DNA of 64,000 bases from Deinococcus sp. LM3 (lineage in GTDB: Bacteria > Deinococcota > Deinococci > Deinococcales > Deinococcaceae). The stretch covers positions 868,001-932,000 of the forward strand of contig NZ_MUFV01000001.1 of NCBI RefSeq assembly GCF_002017875.1, written 5' to 3'. Each line of letters opens with the position of its first letter. The stretch's first letter is position 1. The notes under the pieces are model-generated. The model worked only from the letters and a program-made list of their open reading frames with translations, searched no databases and was not told the origin of the DNA. Both the position numbers and the translations under genes were made by a program. Positions 1-8,082 of this stretch are shown piece after piece.

Positions 1-198
1 GCGCTGCTGACACTGGCCGCCCTGTACCCGGTCAGCGTCAGCACGTCGTGGCTGTTCGGTGAGGCCCTGAAACCCTGGCTGGGCCACTACCCCATGCCCG
101 TGCGGGCGCTGCCGCAGATGGTTGTGGTCGTGCTGTCCATGACCTACCTCGTCATGCCCGCCGTGACCCGCTGGGCCACCCCCTGGCTGCGCCGCTGA
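1..198 (+). CDS. C-terminal fragment of a membrane protein
   Basis: The reading frame is open from the window edge and ends at TGA 196-198. The 65 visible residues hold two hydrophobic segments separated by a short Pro-rich loop and end in a basic tail (WLRR). The pattern (a YP motif, a short loop, then a second segment with TYLVMP and a Trp-rich end) resembles the membrane tail of COG3224-type antibiotic-biosynthesis-monooxygenase proteins, but the defining domain lies outside the window. The family call is inference; that it is a real membrane protein end is well supported by codon use and hydrophobicity. Confidence 0.5.
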   Translation, partial: ALLTLAALYPVSVSTSWLFGEALKPWLGHYPMPVRALPQMVVVVLSMTYLVMPAVTRWATPWLRR

Positions 199-222
199 TG
201 GGCTGGCTGCGCCGCTGACGGG
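183..222 (+). repeat. 20-bp tandem duplication over a stop codon
   Basis: Two adjacent 20-bp units (183-202 and 203-222) differ at one position. The first contains the last codons and TGA of the upstream membrane gene and the second repeats them just downstream, so the duplication leaves a second in-frame-looking stop context outside the gene. Confidence 0.75.
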
Positions 223-239
223 CACCCGGATTCCGGACA

Positions 240-280
240 GGAGGGGGGCAATCCGGGCGTGTGCCCAGGTTGCCCCCTCC
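240..280. terminator. Bidirectional intrinsic terminator
   Basis: Arms at 240-251 and 270-280 (GGAGGGGGGCAA against TTGCCCCCTCC, one bulged G) form a strong hairpin. It serves the convergent membrane gene (plus) and the chemosensory operon (minus). On the minus side it is separated from the last stop codon by the mobile element at 301-433. Confidence 0.6.
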
Positions 281-300
281 TCGTGCGACAGCGGTCTTCA

Positions 301-433
301 TACGGATTCCGTTTGTTCCGTTGACAACCCGGAAGGGCGCCGGGTTGCCAACTCCACGTCCGGAACCCGTTTTGCTCCCACTCGCTCCGCTCGGATTGAA
401 CGGTCTTTGCAGCCCATTCAATCGGAGTCCGTA
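301..433 (+). mobile_element. MITE-like element, copy 1
   Basis: A 133-bp element with imperfect terminal inverted repeats (TACGGATTCCG at the left, CGGAGTCCGTA at the right), flanked by the 3-bp direct repeat TCA at 298-300 and 434-436. The right TCA is the stop codon (TGA on the minus strand) of the REC-Roadblock gene. Two internal hairpins are present: CAACCCGG pairing with CCGGGTTG, and GATTGAA pairing with TTCAATC. No ORF inside. It lies between the operon's last stop codon and its hairpin terminator. Confidence 0.85.
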
Positions 434-1327
434 TCAGTTCAGCTGGGCGCCCTGCCAGCCGTGTACGGCGGCGGCGGCGCTGGCGGCGGCCAGCAGCGTC
501 ACGAGCTGCCCGTCGCGGTAGGGGGTCAGCAGCAGCGTCTGCTGGCCGTACGTGACCTGCAGGCCGCTCAGGTCGCCGCGGTTCAGGTGGAAGCTGGCGG
601 TGGCGGCGGCCGTCACCAGGAAGCGGGCGTACATGCCGAAGCTCTCGGGGAGCGCCTCGCCGAACTCGTCCTGGCGTTCGCCGTCGGCGTCGTACAGCAC
701 CGCGCCGAGGACGCCGGGAACGGCGCGCAGCGAGGCCAGCGGGCCGCTGTGGGTGTGCGTCGGGGCAACCGGCGCGGCCGGGACGGGGGCAGCGGGGACA
801 GGTGCGGCGGCGACCGGTGCCTGCGCGGTGGGGGCAGGCGCGGCGGGGGCAGCGGCGGCCTGCGGGGCAGGAACCGGCGTGGGCTCACTGACCGCCGGGG
901 CAGGCTCGGTGCTGGCCGGGCCGTCCTGGCGCCGCGCGAGGGCGGCCTGCAGGTGCGGTTCGATGGCGGGCAGCAGTTCGGTGGGCGTGAAGGGCTTACG
1001 CAGCACGCCGCAGGCTCCGGCCGCCTGTGCGTCGCGCTGGGTCACTTCGTCCACGATGCCGCTCATGAGCATCACGGGAATGTTCAGCTGACGGTCGCCC
1101 AGGATGCGGGCCAGTTCCAGGCCGCTCATGCCGGGCATCAGGATGTCGGCCAGGATCATGTCGGGCAGCGGTTCGAGGGCCAGCAGGGCGTTCTCGGCGC
1201 TGTCGGCCATGCGGACCGCGTAGCCCTGCGGCGCGAGAATGCGTTCCAGGGCTTTGCGGACGCTGACGCTGTCATCCACGACCAGGATGGTGGTAGGGGC
1301 GGGAGTGTGCGGATCGGACGGGTTCAT
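434..1327 (-). CDS. Response regulator receiver fused to a Roadblock/LC7 domain
   Basis: The 297-residue protein has an N-terminal CheY-like receiver (about residues 12-130) with the acidic pair VVDD, the phospho-acceptor in ILADILMP and the conserved Lys in LRKPF. A long Pro/Ala-rich linker (about 135-195) leads to a C-terminal Roadblock/LC7 fold domain (PGVLGAVLYDADG onward), a family usually found with small GTPases and polarity regulators. It is the last gene of the chemosensory operon and its start overlaps the preceding stop (ATGA). The likely role is a phosphorylatable output that binds a partner protein, since no DNA-binding domain is present. The stop codon is also the target duplication of the adjacent mobile element. 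Confidence 0.85.
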   Translation of the reverse strand: MNPSDPHTPAPTTILVVDDSVSVRKALERILAPQGYAVRMADSAENALLALEPLPDMILADILMPGMSGLELARILGDRQLNIPVMLMSGIVDEVTQRDAQAAGACGVLRKPFTPTELLPAIEPHLQAALARRQDGPASTEPAPAVSEPTPVPAPQAAAAPAAPAPTAQAPVAAAPVPAAPVPAAPVAPTHTHSGPLASLRAVPGVLGAVLYDADGERQDEFGEALPESFGMYARFLVTAAATASFHLNRGDLSGLQVTYGQQTLLLTPYRDGQLVTLLAAASAAAAVHGWQGAQLN

Positions 1328-2085
1328 GAGGCCTCCAGGGCAGAGTTGAGCGGATTGGCGGCGCGCGTGTGATCGACCTGCACGGCGGCTTCCATCAGCA
1401 GGCGGGACGTGGGGAGGGAGATCTGCCGGGGGTAGCCGTTCAGGGCGTCCGGCGAGATCAGATGAAACCGGAAGTCGCCGGGGCCCGCCACGGTCAGCAG
1501 GTGCGTCGCGGCCTGCGAGGGGTTCAGGGCGCCGTACTCCGCGTCTATGATCTCACCCCGGCGGACCACCAGGTGCGCAGGTTCGGCGCCCAGGTGCACG
1601 ATCAGCAGCCCCGAGAGCTGCAGTTCCTGGGCGCACAGCAGCACGTCGGTCAGGTTCAGGTCGGTCAGGGTTCCTGCGAGCGCGGCGGTGGCCGGGTCCG
1701 ACCAGCGGGGCGCGGTCAGTTCCGCCAGCCGGGCCAGCGCGCGGGCCAGTCCCTCGGGGACGCTCAGTCCGGCGGGCATGATCACGTCGTGCGGGCCGCC
1801 GTAGCGGCTGGGCAGCTGCGCGCCAGGAATCAGGATGATCGTCTCGGCGGTGGCCGGGTCGTCCCGCAGGATCTCGTGCAGGTCCGCCGGACTCAGGTCC
1901 TCCAGCTGCGGGTCGATGATCACCAGGTACGGGCGTTCGCGTTCGATCTGCGTCAGGGCGTGCAGGCCGCCGGCGGCGGTGGAGGCGGTCCATCCGGCCG
2001 CCTCGATCAGCGCGGCGTGCGACAGGGCGCGGGTCAGCTGCGGTGAGATCACCAGGCAGCAACTGTCCGACCCGGTCCAGGTCAC
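1324..2085 (-). CDS. Degenerate receiver fused to PATAN (DUF4388) domain
   Basis: A 253-residue protein starting at a GTG that overlaps the stop of the upstream kinase gene (GTGA); longer readings of this frame run antisense through the kinase and are not used. Residues 1-125 look like a receiver with the acceptor Asp kept (VIIDPQL) but without the paired acidic residues and conserved Lys, so phosphorylation is doubtful. Residues about 130-230 match the PATAN/DUF4388 pattern (LAGTLTDLNLTDVLLCAQ, then LVVRRGEIIDAEYG). PATAN adaptors act in chemosensory and pilus signalling of Deinococcus and cyanobacteria. Its place between CheA and the REC-Roadblock protein suggests an adaptor role. Confidence 0.8.
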   Translation of the reverse strand: MTWTGSDSCCLVISPQLTRALSHAALIEAAGWTASTAAGGLHALTQIERERPYLVIIDPQLEDLSPADLHEILRDDPATAETIILIPGAQLPSRYGGPHDVIMPAGLSVPEGLARALARLAELTAPRWSDPATAALAGTLTDLNLTDVLLCAQELQLSGLLIVHLGAEPAHLVVRRGEIIDAEYGALNPSQAATHLLTVAGPGDFRFHLISPDALNGYPRQISLPTSRLLMEAAVQVDHTRAANPLNSALEAS

Positions 2086-4793
2086 GCGCGGACCTTCCCG
2101 GCGGGCAGCAGGGCGTTCAGGCGGCGTTGCAGCAGGCGTTCCTCGGCGGGTTTGGCGAGGTAGTCGCTGGCGCCGAGTTCCATGGCCAGCTGCTGGTGTT
2201 TCTCGCCGGCGCGGGTGGTCATGATCACGACCGGCAGCGTAGCGTGCGCGGGGCTGCTGCGCACGGCGCGCAGCAGTTCGAAGCCGTTCATGCGCGGCAT
2301 CTCGAGGTCGCTGAGCAGCAGGTCGGCGCGCTGACCGGCCAGCAGGCGTTCCAGGGCTTCCTGGCCGTCGCTGGCGGTGGTGACCTGAAAGCCGAAGCGT
2401 TCGAGGCTGCGGCCCACGTGACGGCGCACGCTGAGGCTGTCGTCGACGAGCAGGATGTGGGCGCTGTCGGGGGCGGTCACGGCGGGGCGGGCGGCGCGGC
2501 GCACGCCACGGGCGCTGGCCTGCGCCAGTCCGGCCGGGTCGAGAATCGCGACCGGGAACGCCTGCCCGGAGGGGTCGTTCAGGGTGGTCATGCCGCTGAG
2601 GTAGCCGAGGCTGCCGAGCAGTTTCCCGGCGGGTCGCAGCACGATTTCCTCGAGTTTCAGGAATTCGTCGACCAGGACGTGCAGGGTGCCGGCGCCGCTC
2701 AGGGCGATGCGGGCGACGTACCGCACGGTGTCGGGCGTTTCGCCCCACAGGTCGTTCAGGTCGACGCTGCCGGCGGGCGCGTCTCCGTCCAGGATGCTCA
2801 TGCCCTGCATCTGCGACGCGAGGACCGCGACGCGCTGCGTGCCGACCCGCATGACCAGCACGTCCGTGATCTGCTGCGCGACCGGGACGTGCAGGGTGAT
2901 GGCGGTGCCCTGACCGGGGCGGCTGCTCAGGGTGACGCGGCCCCCCAGGCGGGCGATGGCGTCGCGCACGGCGTCCATGCCCACGCCACGCCCGGCTTCC
3001 TGCGTGACCTGCCCGGCGGTGCTGAGGCCCGGCAGGAACACCAGTTGCGCGGTCTGCTCGTCGGTGTACGCGGCGAGTTCGCCGGCACTGGCGTGCCCGG
3101 ACTGCAGGGCGCGCTGACGCAGCGCCGCGAAGTTCAGGCCGCGCCCGTCGTCCTGCACGGTGACGCTCAGGTGACCGTCGGCGACGCGCGCCGAGACGCT
3201 CACCTGCAGCCGTTCTGGTTTGCCCTGCGCGGCGCGTTCCTCGGGGGGCTGCGCGCCGTGCACGGCGGCGTTGGTCAGCAGGTGCAGCAGCGCCTCGCCG
3301 AGCGGCCCGGCGTGCTGCGCGTCGATCAGGCTGTCCTCACCGTGGATGCTGAGGGTCAGGTCGTCGCGTCGGCCCGCCCAGCGGTGCAGGGGCGCGGTGA
3401 CGCGGCTGACCGGCAGCAGGCGGGCGCGGCTGAGTTCCACGCGCAGCTGGCGGGTCAGTTTTTCCAGGCCGGTCAGCTCGTCGCCCAGCGCGCTGATGGC
3501 CTGAGCGTTCTGCGCGCGGATCTCGGTCAGGTCGGCGCTCAGCTCGGTCACGGCGCGCGCCAGGATGTTCAGGTCGTCGTAGGTGTCGAGTTCCAGCGCC
3601 CCGAAGTCCGCGAGGCGGTCCTGGAGTTGCAGGTCCCCGGAAGGGCGGGGGGAGGCCGCGCCGGCCATGCCGGACGCCGCCGCGCCGCCCGGCGTGAGGT
3701 TCGGGTTCAGGTAGCGTTCCTCGAAGTCGCGCACGGTGCGCTGCACGCGTTCGTGTGCGGCGTCCAGGCTGCGGGCCAGACCCTGCTGGCGCAGCAGCAG
3801 GCCGTTCAGGCGGGCGCGGCTGGCGACCAGTCCGGCCACGTCGTCGAGCATGCCGTCCAGGCGGGCGCTGTCCACGCGGACGCTCAGGCGGGTTTCCGGG
3901 CGGGCGGCGTCGCCGGGCGTGGCGGCTGGGACCGGCAGGGCGGGCGCCTGACCGCCCAGCAGCGCCGCGACGCTGGCGCGGTAGGTCTGCACCCGTTGCG
4001 TCTGGGACGGCAGGCGACCCTCGGCGTGTGCCAGGACGGCCTCGGCGACGTTCAGGCCGTCTTCGAGCAGCGGCAGGGCGCGGTCCAGCGGAATGCCGTC
4101 CTCGCGGGCGCTGGACATCAGGTCTTCCAGGGCGTGCCCGGCGTCCGCAAGGTCCTGCAACCCCACCATGGCGCTGCTGCCTTTCAGGGTGTGCGCGGCG
4201 CGGAACAGAGCCGTCAGGTCCGGCGTGTCGGCCATCAACCCCTGGCGCAGCGCGGCGGTCAGTTCGGCCGCTTCCGGCCCGAAGTCCTCCCAGATGGGCG
4301 CGTTGATCACCGCGAACGGCTGCTCCTCCTGGGTGTGGTCGCGGCTTTCACGGGCGCGCAGTTCGAAGGGGTACTCGCGCAGCAGGGTGGTGACCCGCGC
4401 GGGGCCGCCCTGGTGCGCGAACATCAGGCCCACGTCCCCTTCGCCCTGGCCGCGTTCGATGCGGTCGAGCGCGGCGTTCAGGCAGGTGACGGCCGGTTCG
4501 AGCACCTCGGTGATCTGCGGGACGGCTTCCTCCGGCAGGCTGGCGCGGCCTTCCATGAGCCGTTCGAGCAGGCCCGCGAGGGCCGCCGTCTGCGGGTAGC
4601 CGTACAGGCCGGCGGTGCCCTGCAGGCGGTGACCGAGCACCCAGAGGGTTTCCATGGCCTGAAGGCGCGTGGCGGGCACCCACAGGTCGACGGTCGCGTC
4701 CTCGATCCCGGCCGTGACGCTGCGGGCGTCTTGCAGGTACGTGGCGGTCAGGTCCGCGTCCAGGGTGACCGGGTTGTAAGGGACGGACGTCAT
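2082..4793 (-). CDS. cheA: CheA-type hybrid histidine kinase
   Basis: A 903-residue kinase; the start at 4793 is chosen because GAGGAA lies 7 bases upstream, while an in-frame ATG 24 bases earlier has no such site. It carries two HPt segments (GHRLQG near residue 55; AHTLKGSSAMVG near 201), an HATPase module with N box LLTNAAVHG, G1 DDGRGL and G2 GRGVGMDAV, a CheW-like coupling domain, and a C-terminal receiver (ILLVDDS, LLLSDLEMP, YLAKP). The architecture resembles ChpA/PilL of type IV pilus systems rather than flagellar CheA. It would autophosphorylate on HPt His under control of the MCP encoded next door and pass phosphate to its own receiver, CheY and the REC-Roadblock protein. Confidence 0.9.
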   Translation of the reverse strand: MTSVPYNPVTLDADLTATYLQDARSVTAGIEDATVDLWVPATRLQAMETLWVLGHRLQGTAGLYGYPQTAALAGLLERLMEGRASLPEEAVPQITEVLEPAVTCLNAALDRIERGQGEGDVGLMFAHQGGPARVTTLLREYPFELRARESRDHTQEEQPFAVINAPIWEDFGPEAAELTAALRQGLMADTPDLTALFRAAHTLKGSSAMVGLQDLADAGHALEDLMSSAREDGIPLDRALPLLEDGLNVAEAVLAHAEGRLPSQTQRVQTYRASVAALLGGQAPALPVPAATPGDAARPETRLSVRVDSARLDGMLDDVAGLVASRARLNGLLLRQQGLARSLDAAHERVQRTVRDFEERYLNPNLTPGGAAASGMAGAASPRPSGDLQLQDRLADFGALELDTYDDLNILARAVTELSADLTEIRAQNAQAISALGDELTGLEKLTRQLRVELSRARLLPVSRVTAPLHRWAGRRDDLTLSIHGEDSLIDAQHAGPLGEALLHLLTNAAVHGAQPPEERAAQGKPERLQVSVSARVADGHLSVTVQDDGRGLNFAALRQRALQSGHASAGELAAYTDEQTAQLVFLPGLSTAGQVTQEAGRGVGMDAVRDAIARLGGRVTLSSRPGQGTAITLHVPVAQQITDVLVMRVGTQRVAVLASQMQGMSILDGDAPAGSVDLNDLWGETPDTVRYVARIALSGAGTLHVLVDEFLKLEEIVLRPAGKLLGSLGYLSGMTTLNDPSGQAFPVAILDPAGLAQASARGVRRAARPAVTAPDSAHILLVDDSLSVRRHVGRSLERFGFQVTTASDGQEALERLLAGQRADLLLSDLEMPRMNGFELLRAVRSSPAHATLPVVIMTTRAGEKHQQLAMELGASDYLAKPAEERLLQRRLNALLPAGKVRA

Positions 4794-4890
4794 CTCAGGA
4801 TTCCTCGCAGTGGGCATGAAGGGGGACAGTGAAGAGCGGGGGCGCGGGGGGGCTGGCCCCCTCCGGTGATCACCCCGGCTGGCGGACGTC

Positions 4891-7104
4891 TCAGCTGGGC
4901 AGCTTGAAGCGCGACAGGCTCTGCAGCAGGTTCTGCGCGAGGTGCTGGAGTCGCTGCGCGGCGGCGCGGCCCTGCTCGACGCTCTCGTGGGACTGCTCGG
5001 CGACCTGACCGATCTGCTGCACGGCGGCGTTTACCTGTTCCACGCCGCGCACCTGTTCGTTGGTGGCGTTGTTGATTCGTTCGGCGAACTGCGCGGCCTG
5101 CGCGGCCAGCTGACCCAGTTCCTCGATGCGCTCCCCGGCGGTCGCGGCGACGCGGTAGCCCTGTTCCACCTCGCGGGTGCCGTCTTCCACGCTGGTGACG
5201 ACCTCCGTGATTTCCAGCTGCACCGTGCGGATCAGGCTGGCGATGCGCGCGGTGGCCTGCGCGGACGAGTCCGCGAGTTTACGCACTTCGTCTGCCACGA
5301 TCGCGAAGCGGCTGCCGGCGGCCCCTGCACCGGCCGCCTCGATGGAGGCGTTCAGTGCCAGAAGGTTGGTCTGGCTCGACAGGCGCGAGATGGTGTCCAC
5401 GATTTCCTGAATTTCCAGCGAGCGTTCACCCAGGGTCTTGATTCGGCGGGAGACGCCCTGCACCTCGCGGCGGATGTTCTGCATGCCGTCCAGGGTGCCC
5501 AGCACGGCCTCGCGGCCCTGCTGTGACGCCGCGAGCGCCTGACGGGCGGACTCGGCGCTCTGCTGCGCGGCCTCGGCCATCTCGCGGAAGCCGTCGGTCA
5601 CGGCGCGCACCTGCTCGGCCACGCGGCGGGTCTCGGTGGTGGTGGTGTCGGCGCCGCGCACGATCTGGTCGGTGGTGCCCAGCATCTCGCGGCTGGCGTC
5701 GGTCACGGACGCGGAGGCCTTCTGCACTTCACCCAGAACGGCGCCCAGCTCGTCGACCATCACGTTGATGGAGTCCACGACGTTCCCCAGCACGTCCTCA
5801 CTGACGACGCCGCGGCGGGTCAGGTCACCGCTGGCGATGTCCATGGTCACGTCCAGGAACGAGCCGATGTTGCCCTGCAGGCGCTGCGCTTCCTCACGTT
5901 CGGCGACGTTCTTCTGTTCGTTGACGCGCAGCTGCGCGGCGGCGTTGTTGAAGGTGTGGGCCATGAAGCCCAGCTCGTCGCGGGTCTGCACCGGCACCTG
6001 CACGTTCAGGTCGCCCTGCGACATGGCGCGGCTGGCGCGGGTCAGTGAGGCCAGCGGCTTGACGATGGAGCGCGACAGGCGGATCAGCAGCGTGAACGCC
6101 ACGATCAGCGCGGCGGCCACCAGCGCCAGGGTCAGCAGCAGCTGGCGGCGGGACTCGTCGATACGCTGCTGGAGGATGCCGGCCAGGGACTGCGTGCCGG
6201 TGTTCAGGGCGGCGCTGCCCTTGAGCGAGGCGCCGTTCTCGATGTTGTCGATGTTGATGCCCTTCAGGCTGCGGGTTTCCACGGCCTGGTTGATGTCGGC
6301 GATCACGGGCGTCAGCGAGTCCGTGAAGGCCTGCGCGGACTTGCCGAGGGTGTCCTGCAGGGCGGGGTTGGCGCGCACGGCGCGTTCCACGCTGCCGTTG
6401 TAGGTGCTCAGGGCCGTCTCGAATTCCACACCCAGGCGGCGCAGCACGTCCAGGTAGGGGGCGGGGTCGCCGCCCTCGCGCACACCGGCCTCGGTGGTCA
6501 GGTACGCGATGTTCAGACGGATCAGGATGTCCGGCAGGACGCGCAGCGTGGAGTCCATCACGAAGAAGCTGTCGGCGACCGGGTCGAGCATCAGGCCCGA
6601 CTGGGTCAGGGCGTCCTCGGTCATGCCGCGCTGGTAGGTGCTGATCAGGTTCTGGAAGTTCTGGATGATCGCCAGGTCCGCCTGCGTCCCGATGGAGTCC
6701 GGCAGGACCTTCCACTCGTTCTTGAACGCCTGGATACGTTCGCGGTAGATGGGGTCCGCCTGGCGTTCCAGTGAGGCGATGGAGGCGTCCACGGCGGCGG
6801 CGTTCTTGGCGGCCTCTTCCAGCTTGCCTTCCAGCGAGTTGTCCACGAAGGCGTTCACGTTCGTCTCGATGCCCTTGAGCGGCTCGAACAGCGCGATGCC
6901 GGTCAGTTCGCGCTGCGTGAAGCTGATGTCGCGCTGCTCGGCGGCCAGCAGCAGACTGACGAGCACCGTGAGCGGCACACCGAACGCCAGCGCGGTCAGC
7001 GAGAGTTTCTGACCCACGCGCAGTTGTCCCAGCCAGCCGACTCGCTGTTCACTGGCAGGGCGGGCAGGGCGGGACAGTCGGGCAGTCTGGAACTGGAGTT
7101 GCAT
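4891..7104 (-). CDS. Methyl-accepting chemotaxis protein, PilJ-like
   Basis: A 737-residue sensor with transmembrane segment 1 near residues 35-55, a roughly 260-residue extracytoplasmic domain, segment 2 near 320-342, a HAMP domain and a second HAMP-like stretch (about 420-480), then the signalling coiled coil with its hairpin tip (SSQTNLLALNASIEAAGAG and FAIVADEVRKLAD). A strong site (GGAGG) precedes the start. It should sit in the membrane and control the CheA kinase through CheW. The tandem HAMP layout and lack of CheR/CheB genes nearby match PilJ-type receptors. The ligand cannot be told from sequence. Confidence 0.9.
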   Translation of the reverse strand: MQLQFQTARLSRPARPASEQRVGWLGQLRVGQKLSLTALAFGVPLTVLVSLLLAAEQRDISFTQRELTGIALFEPLKGIETNVNAFVDNSLEGKLEEAAKNAAAVDASIASLERQADPIYRERIQAFKNEWKVLPDSIGTQADLAIIQNFQNLISTYQRGMTEDALTQSGLMLDPVADSFFVMDSTLRVLPDILIRLNIAYLTTEAGVREGGDPAPYLDVLRRLGVEFETALSTYNGSVERAVRANPALQDTLGKSAQAFTDSLTPVIADINQAVETRSLKGINIDNIENGASLKGSAALNTGTQSLAGILQQRIDESRRQLLLTLALVAAALIVAFTLLIRLSRSIVKPLASLTRASRAMSQGDLNVQVPVQTRDELGFMAHTFNNAAAQLRVNEQKNVAEREEAQRLQGNIGSFLDVTMDIASGDLTRRGVVSEDVLGNVVDSINVMVDELGAVLGEVQKASASVTDASREMLGTTDQIVRGADTTTTETRRVAEQVRAVTDGFREMAEAAQQSAESARQALAASQQGREAVLGTLDGMQNIRREVQGVSRRIKTLGERSLEIQEIVDTISRLSSQTNLLALNASIEAAGAGAAGSRFAIVADEVRKLADSSAQATARIASLIRTVQLEITEVVTSVEDGTREVEQGYRVAATAGERIEELGQLAAQAAQFAERINNATNEQVRGVEQVNAAVQQIGQVAEQSHESVEQGRAAAQRLQHLAQNLLQSLSRFKLPS

Positions 7105-7181
7105 GGGTGAACCTCCGGAAGGGGGGGGGTGAAGCAGAAGGGCGACGGGCAGCGGGCGGCGGGCAGGTGAGGGGGCAGGGA

Positions 7182-7589
7182 TCAGCGTTCGAGGGAGTCG
7201 CGCAGTTCGAGCAGCAGCGCGGATGGGTTCAGCAGCGGGCCGCCGGGCAGGTCGATCAGCAGCGCGGCGCTGGGGGCCGGGGTGGGCAGGGACGTGACGC
7301 CCAGCACCTCGCTGACCAGCAGGGCCACGCGGTCGCCGTCCAGGTCGGTCAGGACCATCAGGCCGTCCGGCATACCGCCCGCGCCGCCCGGACCGGTTTC
7401 CGTGGAGGGCAGCAGCGGGGCGAGGTTCACGAGCGGGACCGCGCGGCCCTGCACGGTCGTCAGGCCCAGCAGCAGCGGTTCGCCGTTCGGCAGGGGCGCC
7501 ACCGGTCCCAGTTCGGCGATGGTCTGCTCACCCGACAGGGGCAGGGCCAGGCGCGTGCCCTGAATGCGGACCAGCAGCGCGTCCGGCAT
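7182..7589 (-). CDS. cheW: CheW-like coupling protein
   Basis: A 135-residue single-domain CheW-like protein; the start at 7589 gives an ATGA overlap with the stop of the upstream CheY gene. The beta-rich pattern of the family is visible (LLVRIQGTRLALPL at the start, a central segment QGRAVPLVNLAPLL, and DGDRVALLVSEVLGV). It links the MCP to the CheA kinase in the array. A Gly/Pro insertion near residues 85-95 is the only unusual feature. Gene order CheY-CheW-MCP-CheA matches pil-chp type clusters. Confidence 0.85.
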   Translation of the reverse strand: MPDALLVRIQGTRLALPLSGEQTIAELGPVAPLPNGEPLLLGLTTVQGRAVPLVNLAPLLPSTETGPGGAGGMPDGLMVLTDLDGDRVALLVSEVLGVTSLPTPAPSAALLIDLPGGPLLNPSALLLELRDSLER

Positions 7590-7951
7590 CAGCCGAGCAG
7601 CTTGGAGATGACGCCCAGCAGCTGATCCTGGGTGTACGGCTTGACGATGTAGTCGTCGGCACCCTGGCGCAGACCCCATTTCACGTCGGTCTCGTTGCCC
7701 TTGCTGGACACGAACACGACTTTCAGGGCGTCCATGCCGGGCTGGCGGCGCAGGCCGCGCACGACCTCGTAGCCGTTGCGGCCGGGCATGACGACGTCCA
7801 CCATCAGCAGGTCCGGGCGCAGCTGGTCGGCCACGGCCTCGACCTGATTGGGGTCGTTCAGGGCGGTCACGGTGTGGGCAGAGCCGTTCAGGGCGGCTTC
7901 CATGAATTTCAGGTCGGCGGGGGAGTCATCAACGATCAGGATTCGTGCCAT
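7589..7951 (-). CDS. CheY-like single-domain response regulator
   Basis: A 120-residue receiver with all key residues: acidic pair DD in LIVDDS, acceptor Asp in LLMVDVVMPG, Ser/Thr switch in VFVSSKG and Lys in IVKPY. It is the first gene of the chemosensory operon, with the site AAGGAAG upstream. The sequence resembles PilG/PilH regulators. It should take phosphate from CheA and act on a pilus or other surface motor. Confidence 0.88.
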   Translation of the reverse strand: MARILIVDDSPADLKFMEAALNGSAHTVTALNDPNQVEAVADQLRPDLLMVDVVMPGRNGYEVVRGLRRQPGMDALKVVFVSSKGNETDVKWGLRQGADDYIVKPYTQDQLLGVISKLLG

Positions 7952-8082
7952 GCAGATTCAACTTCCTTTACGGGCCGCAGCCAGGGGCGGCGGGGAGAGC
8001 CGGAACATTCCGGGAGAGTGGGGCGAAACGGGAAGACGGGGAATGCGGGCGCGGAGCGCGGCCCGGCAGGACGGGCCGAAGG

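Noticed and set aside
301..433. Riboswitch or known regulatory RNA
   Set aside because: The hairpins recur at unrelated genes and in both orientations, with terminal repeats and target duplications, which fits a mobile element better.
407..1372. A 321-codon plus-strand frame over the response regulator
   Set aside because: Antisense shadow of the REC-Roadblock gene; starts within a mobile element.
2043..4832. A 929-codon open frame on the plus strand opposite cheA
   Set aside because: It mirrors the kinase gene in the complementary frame; composition is Gly/Gln/Ala/Val-rich with no domain, as expected for the antisense of a high-GC gene.
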